A stretch of DNA of 64,000 nucleotides, taken from contig NC_133559.1 in assembly GCF_048773025.1 (NCBI RefSeq), positions 24,272,501-24,336,500 of the forward strand, in the 5' to 3' direction. This stretch comes from Camelus bactrianus. Lineage: Eukaryota > Chordata > Mammalia > Artiodactyla > Camelidae. The notes under the pieces were generated by a model. The model ran no database searches. It was not told where the DNA came from and saw only the letters and a list, made by a program, of their open reading frames with translations. Position 1 is the first letter of the stretch. Each line of letters begins with the position of its first letter. A program made the position numbers and the translations under genes. Positions 59,601-64,000 of this stretch are shown piece after piece.

Positions 59601-61708
59601 GTAACAGTTGATAACAGGAAGGTCAGCAGAGTGGGCAGAGCTAGAAAATCCTACGCGCAGAGCCCTCGCTGGAAAAGAGAAGGGCAAACAGAAGCCGACA
59701 GCAAGTTAGCAGTCAGTTAACTTGAGCTTAAGATGAGAGAGAACTTCAATGTGGGTAACTGTAACAATAATCCACCTCGGGTTTTCTTTCCTGCCTGAGC
59801 GGCACCTAGAACACCTCAGTGAGGAGAAGAAACAGCTCCAACTAGCCTGCCTTTCCACTCTGGTCCTGCCCACCTGTCCTTATCCTCTGTGGACAGGTGT
59901 ATGTGAGCCTCAGGTAAAGCAAACATCAGCTTATGAGTCACATGATAAAAGTCACAAGTTGGAAAGGGACCCAGAAATTCTCTGAACTGGTGGCTTTCGA
60001 GATTGCAAGCCACAAAACCGTTCTTAAAAGGGAAGTGTGAACAAAAAGGTAAAAACACGCAGCTACTCAGGCCCCAGCGGAGATGGAGTCCCAGAACCCG
60101 GGCAGCTCAAGTCTCAACCTGCGCACCCTGCATCCTGCATGCGGCTCTGAAGCACAGTCTGAAAGCCACTGATACTGTCCTACCCTTCAATTTTAGAGAC
60201 GTGGAAACTGAAGGTCAGAAAGGTGAGGGGCAAAGCCGCAACAAGACAGGGGCAAAGCTAGAAACACAATCCAACCAGTTTTCTGATCGTCAGTCAGGTT
60301 CTCTTTTTACCACTGAATATTACCTTCTTGACCAACATGCCACAAAGATGAGGAAGAAAGCAAACTGTGTTTGAGAAGAATGTGCATCAAAAAACATAAA
60401 ACTGTATGTATGTTCATGTGTAACTGAAAAATTGTGCTCTACACTGGAATTTGACACAACATTGTAAAATGACTATAACGCAATAAAAAAAAAACGTTTT
60501 AAAAAAAAACATAAAACTGGAAGGCTGAGGGAGGGAGGGTATGGCTCAAGTGGTAGAGCACAGGCTTAGCAGCACAAGGTCCTGGGTTCAATCCCCAGGG
60601 CCCCCTCTAAAAATAAACAAGTCAACTAATTACCTATCCTCCCCTGAAAAAAATAAAATAAAATATTTTTTTAAAAACTGGAAGGCTGGAGAGCAACGAG
60701 GCTGGCAGTGACAGCTTGGGCTCCACTAATCTGCATATGAACAAAACATCACCTTCATCAGTGGCTGACTAGAGTTACCAAAATGGTTTTTTGAACATTA
60801 AAAGAAATTAAGCCAAAAAAAAAAACCTTCACAGTGAATGCCTAACAGATTCACATTTACAACTATATTGCATATGCATGCACACAATTACACTTTGGAG
60901 GAAGTTTAAGCCACATTAATGGGGCTGTGAGGGAATGAAAAAAGGGAGTGAAGAGCCAACAAAATTAACTACAGTGACTAATGGATGAATTACAGTCATA
61001 CAATGCTGGGCATGATTTGGTGTTTCGTTCACAAAACTCCAGCTTAGATCATCCGGTTATACTTTTAAGAGTCTACATTCTACAAAGGTCAAGTTAAGTG
61101 CTTCCTTTTTGGACTTGTACGTTGTGGAGTTCAGAGTTCATATCAACACGGGTAAATTATTTTCTAAAGTACTATCATATCCCTCTGTTTAAAACACCAG
61201 TGATGTAGACAGATCCCCTCAAAACCCAGATCCTTCACAGTCTTTACAGACTCAGTTTCTCACTGGCTTGCAACACCTGAGTCCACAGCCATACAACCCA
61301 AAAGACAGGGAGAAGTCCCATGACCCTGCAGCCTGTGAAACCCCATTATTTTGCATTGTATTTTTACCCTTTAACTCCATAAACAGACGAGTTATAATAT
61401 CTAGAAAGAAATTGTCCAGGAGTTTGACACAGATTATTTCCTGGCTTTATCTACATCATATCCCTTAAGAGCTTCTCACCTCCTCCAGCTTAAAAACAGC
61501 TCCGATGTGTGGCTGGATGCGCCCTTGCTGGCAGTACTGAATTGCAGAGGACAGGCCCCTGGAGAACAGGGGAAAGTTCTGGTCCCGGTATCGGCCCAAG
61601 TACAGCCCCATAGCAGAGACATTCTTCAGAAGCAGAAGATTGGCTGGCACAGAAGCAATGGTTCCTCCGGCAAAACCTACCACCACAATCCTGCCCTCCC
61701 ATGCCAGG
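50616..61708 (-). CDS. CRYZL2: CRYZL2, last two coding exons (5' part off the window)
   Basis: Quinone oxidoreductase-like protein 2 is a member of the medium-chain dehydrogenase/reductase superfamily without structural zinc. The family uses NADPH; its physiological substrate is not established. The exon 61708-61480 gives [20 protein letters not shown] and continues to [13 protein letters not shown]: the end of the nucleotide-binding Rossmann fold ([11 protein letters not shown]) and the return to the catalytic domain. The exon 50684-50616 gives [20 protein letters not shown] and LK, then TAA. Together they make the last ~98 of about 350 residues. Both exons are open and in phase, and both acceptors and the donor are canonical. 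The earlier exons should lie to the right of position 64000. Confidence 0.9.
51125..52260 (+). mobile_element. L1 ORF2 3' part, in the last CRYZL2 intron
   Basis: ATAGTCAACTGATCTTTGAC, AATGGATCTTACACATAAAT, GATGGCAAATAAGCATATGA and GATCCAGCAATCGCGTTCCT follow in L1 order. Decayed and not coding. Confidence 0.9.
52262..54130 (+). mobile_element. second L1 ORF2 stretch, split by a MER5 element
   Basis: ATTTCTCTATATCAGAAATA, GTCAACACAATTCCATTCAA and GATTCACAACTAGCTTAGTC start an ORF2 segment that belongs upstream of 51125-52260 in a normal L1, so this is another copy. L1 words resume after 53335 with GAGGAAATACAAATTAAAAT and CCACTTTATGCCTATCAACT. Confidence 0.8.
53181..53335 (+). mobile_element. 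MER5A-like hAT-Charlie element
   Basis: TGGGAGCTTATTACAAATGC, CTTGAGCCCCATCCCACC and the terminal AAATTTGAGAACCACAGG match this short DNA transposon. It sits inside an L1. Confidence 0.8.
54140..55635. other. CRYZL2 last intron, nothing recognised
   Basis: No exon or named repeat that I can support. Confidence 0.4.
55640..56900 (+). mobile_element. old L1 ORF2/3' part with a purine microsatellite
   Basis: AAAGATACAGATGGCAAACG, ATTAGGGAAATGCAAATTAA, TCCCAGTCAGAAGGTAAATA, TACTGTATGATTCCATTAAT and GGCTGCCAGGGGCTGTGGGG are L1 words. They are interrupted by non-L1 sequence around 55960-56330. Confidence 0.8.
56007..56055. repeat. (GGAA)n microsatellite
   Basis: A pure-purine tetranucleotide run with one AAAG interruption. 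(GGAA)n tracts can be bound by ETS-family factors, but no function is implied here. Confidence 0.95.
56901..57130 (-). mobile_element. old L1 3' end, reverse orientation
   Basis: ACCTCTATTGTGGTATGGTT, GAAACCACTACCAATCAAGA and CTAACATTTCCATCACTCCC are reversed L1 words, the same type as at 8443-8561. Confidence 0.75.
57187..57870 (+). repeat. GC-rich repeat-like block, family not assigned
   Basis: It opens TGTCAGCCTGGGTTCCTTAG and AAAATACAGCCTGATC. It is much richer in G+C than its surroundings and has words such as GGGTCAGACCTCTGCACCGG that I associate loosely with old LTR-type repeats. Open frames of 144 and 135 codons cross it but match nothing. It may be an ancient LTR fossil. Confidence 0.4.
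57877..58019 (+). mobile_element. camelid SINE
   Basis: AGCATAGCTTAGTGGTAGAG, GCCTAGCATGCATGAGGTCC, GGTTCAATCCC, a CCTAATTACCTTCCC tail and an A run are present. Confidence 0.95.
58440..58645 (-). repeat. MIR fragment
   Basis: ATTTAATCCTCATAAGCATG, GGTGAAGAAACCAAGGCACA and AGCCAGTTAAGTGGCAGCGC are in reversed MIR order. Confidence 0.7.
59215..59500 (+). repeat. MIR, long copy
   Basis: TGGATTCCAGGTCTGTCACT, GAGTTGCTGTGACGATTAAG and GCAAAGTGCTTAGCACAGTT follow in consensus order. Confidence 0.85.
60190..60320 (-). repeat. MIR fragment
   Basis: TAGAGACGTGGAAACTGAAG and AAAGCTAGAAACACAATCCA fit a reversed MIR. Confidence 0.5.
60405..60503 (+). mobile_element. very short young L1 3' tail with target duplication
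   Basis: TGTGCTCTACACTGGAATTT, GACACAACATTGTAAAATGA and CAATAAAAAAAAAACG mark it. AAAAAACATAAAACTG flanks it exactly at 60389-60404 and 60504-60519. Confidence 0.93.
60528..60673 (+). mobile_element. camelid SINE with 15-bp target duplication
   Basis: GGTATGGCTCAAGTGGTAGA, GGTCCTGGGTTCAATCCCCA and an A-rich tail with CTAATTACC are present. AAAACTGGAAGGCTG flanks it exactly at 60513-60527 and 60674-60688, overlapping the duplication of the L1 beside it. Confidence 0.95.
61480..61708 (-). CDS. CRYZL2: CRYZL2 penultimate coding exon
   Basis: The exon begins after a long pyrimidine tract ending TTTTTGTCCGCAG| at 61709 and ends CTGGAGGAG|GTGAGA. The first base completes a Ser codon (AG|C); then come 76 codons including the GFAGG nucleotide-binding turn and [20 protein letters not shown]. 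There are no stops. Confidence 0.93.
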
Positions 61709-61744
61709 CTGCGGACAAAAAGGAGAAAGAAAAACAATTATAAA

Positions 61745-62815
61745 AAGTAATGATCATTCACACCCATTAGGATGGATACTATTTTTAAAAAGAAAAAAAA
61801 AACCCAGAAAATAAGTGTGGGCAAGGATTTAGAGAAATTGGAACCCTCATGGACTATTGGTTGGATTATAAAATGGTGCAACTGCTATAGAAACCAGTAT
61901 GGAGGTTCCTCAAAAACTTAAAAATAGAACTACCATATGATACAGCAATGTCGCGTCTATAACCAAAAGAACTGATAGCAGGGTCTTGAAGAGATATTTG
62001 CTCACCCATGTTTACAGAAACACTACAACAGTCAAGAAACAATCTAAATGTCCATCAACTGATGGATGGAGAAACAAAAAGGAAATCCTGTCCCATAAGA
62101 AGACATGGATGAACCTTGAGAACATTATGCTAAGTGAAATAAGCCACTTACAAAAAGACAGATAATATATTATTCTACCTACATGAGGTATCTAAAGTAG
62201 TCAAATTCATAGAAACAGAGAGAACAGTAGAGGGGAGTGTATAGCTCAGTGGTAGAGTGTGTGCTTAGCATGCATGAGTTTCTGGGTTCAATCCCCAGTA
62301 TCTCCGTTAAAATAAATAAGTAAATAAATAAATTTAATTACCTTCCTCCCAAAAACAAAAAAAAATTAATCAATAAAAATAAAATCTAAAAAGTAGAATG
62401 GTGGTTACCAAGGGCTAGGGAGAAGGGGGAAAAGAAGTGTTGCTGCTTAATGAGTATAGAATTTCAGATTTGCAAGATGAAAAAGTTATGGAGATCTGTT
62501 TCACAACAATGTAAATATATTTAACACTACCAACTGTACACTCTAAAATGATCAACATAGAAAATCTTTCGTTATGTATTTTTACCACAATAAAAAGTGC
62601 AGAATGGGGAAAAAAAGCAATGTACATTAATTCAAAGAGACAGAAAGAGACAGAAAGTAGAACAGAGGTTACCAGGGGGTGGAGGGGACAGTTTAATGCA
62701 TACAGAGTTTTTGTTGGGAATGGTTACACAACATTGCGAGCATGTTTAATTGTACACTGAAAAATGGTTAAAATTTTAAATATTAGGTTACATATATTTC
62801 ACCGTATTTTTTAAC
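61745..62815 (+). mobile_element. L1 3' part split by a camelid SINE
   Basis: TTCACACCCATTAGGATGGA, AAAATAGAACTACCATATGA and AACCTTGAGAACATTATGCT lie left of the SINE. GAATGGTGGTTACCAAGGGC and CACTACCAACTGTACACTCT lie right of it, followed by a partial second copy (about 62640-62815). It is intronic, just upstream of the penultimate CRYZL2 exon. Confidence 0.85.
62230..62391 (+). mobile_element. camelid SINE inside an L1
   Basis: GTGTATAGCTCAGTGGTAGA, GCTTAGCATGCATGAGTTTC, GGTTCAATCCCC and a long A-rich tail with TTAATTACCTTCC are present. A short AGTAGA word occurs at both junctions. Confidence 0.95.
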
Positions 62816-62819
62816 AAAA

Positions 62820-64000
62820 AAAGCAACATGCATTAAACCTCCAGGTGTGAATTCCTCTTGATGGTACAAACTGGCTGGGGTGAACCATTCTGCACCAGTT
62901 TGGACTCCTCAATAGGAAAATAAAACTAAGCTATAAAGAAGACAGTAGGGGCCAGAAGAACTAGACCATTTTGTAAGGGGACCCATTTTAGAATTAAGGC
63001 TTTCTATTTAACTACTCAACTACTTTGCGAAAAGGAATCGGGTATAAGCAGATGTCATTCCATATGCTGAACTTCAAGACAACTCAGTTTGAAGGTTTTG
63101 AACTTAGGAAGCAGGAATAATTAGTCAGGCGCTTTAATGAAGCATCATTTGCTTTGCATAAAGACTTACCTTAGGGCTCATACTTTTCGAGAGAATTTTG
63201 AATAATCTACAAAAATTCACACAAGTATCCTGCGCCCCATTACAAGAAGTACCATACAGCACACGCGAAGCGATGAATTATAAAAGCAAATTTTGTTAGC
63301 ATCTTTTATGTACGTGTATGTTTATTTTGTGTTTGCTTCTGCCTTTTCTTCAGAGGGGAAATGAAAGGCTGCTGCCCAAACACTGTCATCCAGGCAAGAC
63401 AAGGGTGTGCACTCGCAGCTCTCTGTCCCAGCTCTGCATTTACGCAATGCACTTCTTCCTTTGCATCCTCTCTAAGCACGGTGGCAGGCACAGTGCGGTG
63501 ATGTTCAGGGGCTACAGAACCGACTGGATCCCTTCTGTGGGCAAGTTGCTCTCTCTGCTTCTGTTTCTCCTAATTTAAACTGAGATAAACCACAAAACTG
63601 GGCTTCCCAGGATGACACAAGAAATGAAGCTAATATTATCAGAGCACTCCAGAGTCCCTGTTTGAAAACAGAATGAGAATTGGTGTGGATACAACAGTCG
63701 TGTTAAGTCTCAAGTCACTTTTTTTTAATTAAACAAATCAAGGAGACACTTACACTGGTGGCTACTTCAGAAACCAGTAAGATCAGAAGAGTCTGTACCT
63801 TGGTGCACAGTGAACAGGGGGACTGCCACGCCCGTAATTCTAACATGTGGACAACGATCTCAAGAATTACCCACATCCTATATATTAAGTAGTTAGTGGG
63901 TGCCGGCATGGCTGAATTTAACGCATGTATAATTTCTAAAGCATTTGGTATTGCCAACTAGAGAGTCTGCAGTCACTTTCTGGATATTTTCCAGTTGGAT
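62820..64000. other. CRYZL2 intron, nothing recognised
   Basis: I searched the minus strand for the preceding CRYZL2 exon (expected to end in ...ESLR) and did not find it, so it lies beyond the right edge. Confidence 0.45.

Noticed and set aside
1-64000. A new defence system, operon, CRISPR array or giant-virus-like element
   Set aside because: The window is ordinary vertebrate DNA with two spliced genes and decayed repeats; no such signal was seen on either strand.

Overview
This is mammalian nuclear DNA and almost certainly camelid (camel, llama or alpaca). The main clue is a set of about ten short tRNA-Ala-like retroposons of the Vic-1 type. Each has pol III A and B boxes, and most of the better preserved ones have an A-rich tail carrying the recurring AATTACCTTCC word. 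Young L1 3' ends of the camelid kind and many old MIR, L2 and L1 fossils fit the same origin. Nothing prokaryotic is present: no operons, CRISPR arrays or phage.

Two host genes can be read, both on the minus strand and in tandem. From 2421 to 16399 lie the first eleven coding exons of SEC16B. Together they give 1527 nt, or 509 codons, with no in-frame stop and matching phases at every junction. The rest of the gene continues past the left edge. SEC16B is an ER exit-site scaffold for COPII vesicles. One of its introns has a GC donor instead of GT. Upstream, at 61480-61708 and 50616-50684, lie the last two coding exons of CRYZL2, a zinc-free quinone-oxidoreductase-like MDR protein. They are open, in phase, and end in a normal stop. 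The human counterpart is classed as a pseudogene (CRYZL2P) that makes read-through RNA with SEC16B, so an intact C terminus here is notable.

Layout: 1-2420, SEC16B intron with an MIR split by a camelid SINE. 2421-16457, SEC16B exons with introns holding SINEs, L1 ends and a Tigger DNA transposon. 16458-18700, SEC16B 5' flank with a candidate non-coding exon. 18.7-50.6 kb, repeat-rich spacer with an RPL12 processed pseudogene, an MLT1-type solo LTR, L2, MIR and L1 copies. 50.6-61.7 kb, the last CRYZL2 intron, full of L1 pieces. 61.7-64 kb, the preceding CRYZL2 intron.

I found no convincing new biological system. The most useful leads are the intact CRYZL2 end and its link to SEC16B, the GC-AG intron, the candidate SEC16B promoter, several nested or serial retroposon insertions with clear target-site duplications, and two repeat-like blocks I could not assign. 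Repeat family names come from memory of consensus sequences, and repeat borders are approximate unless a duplication is stated.
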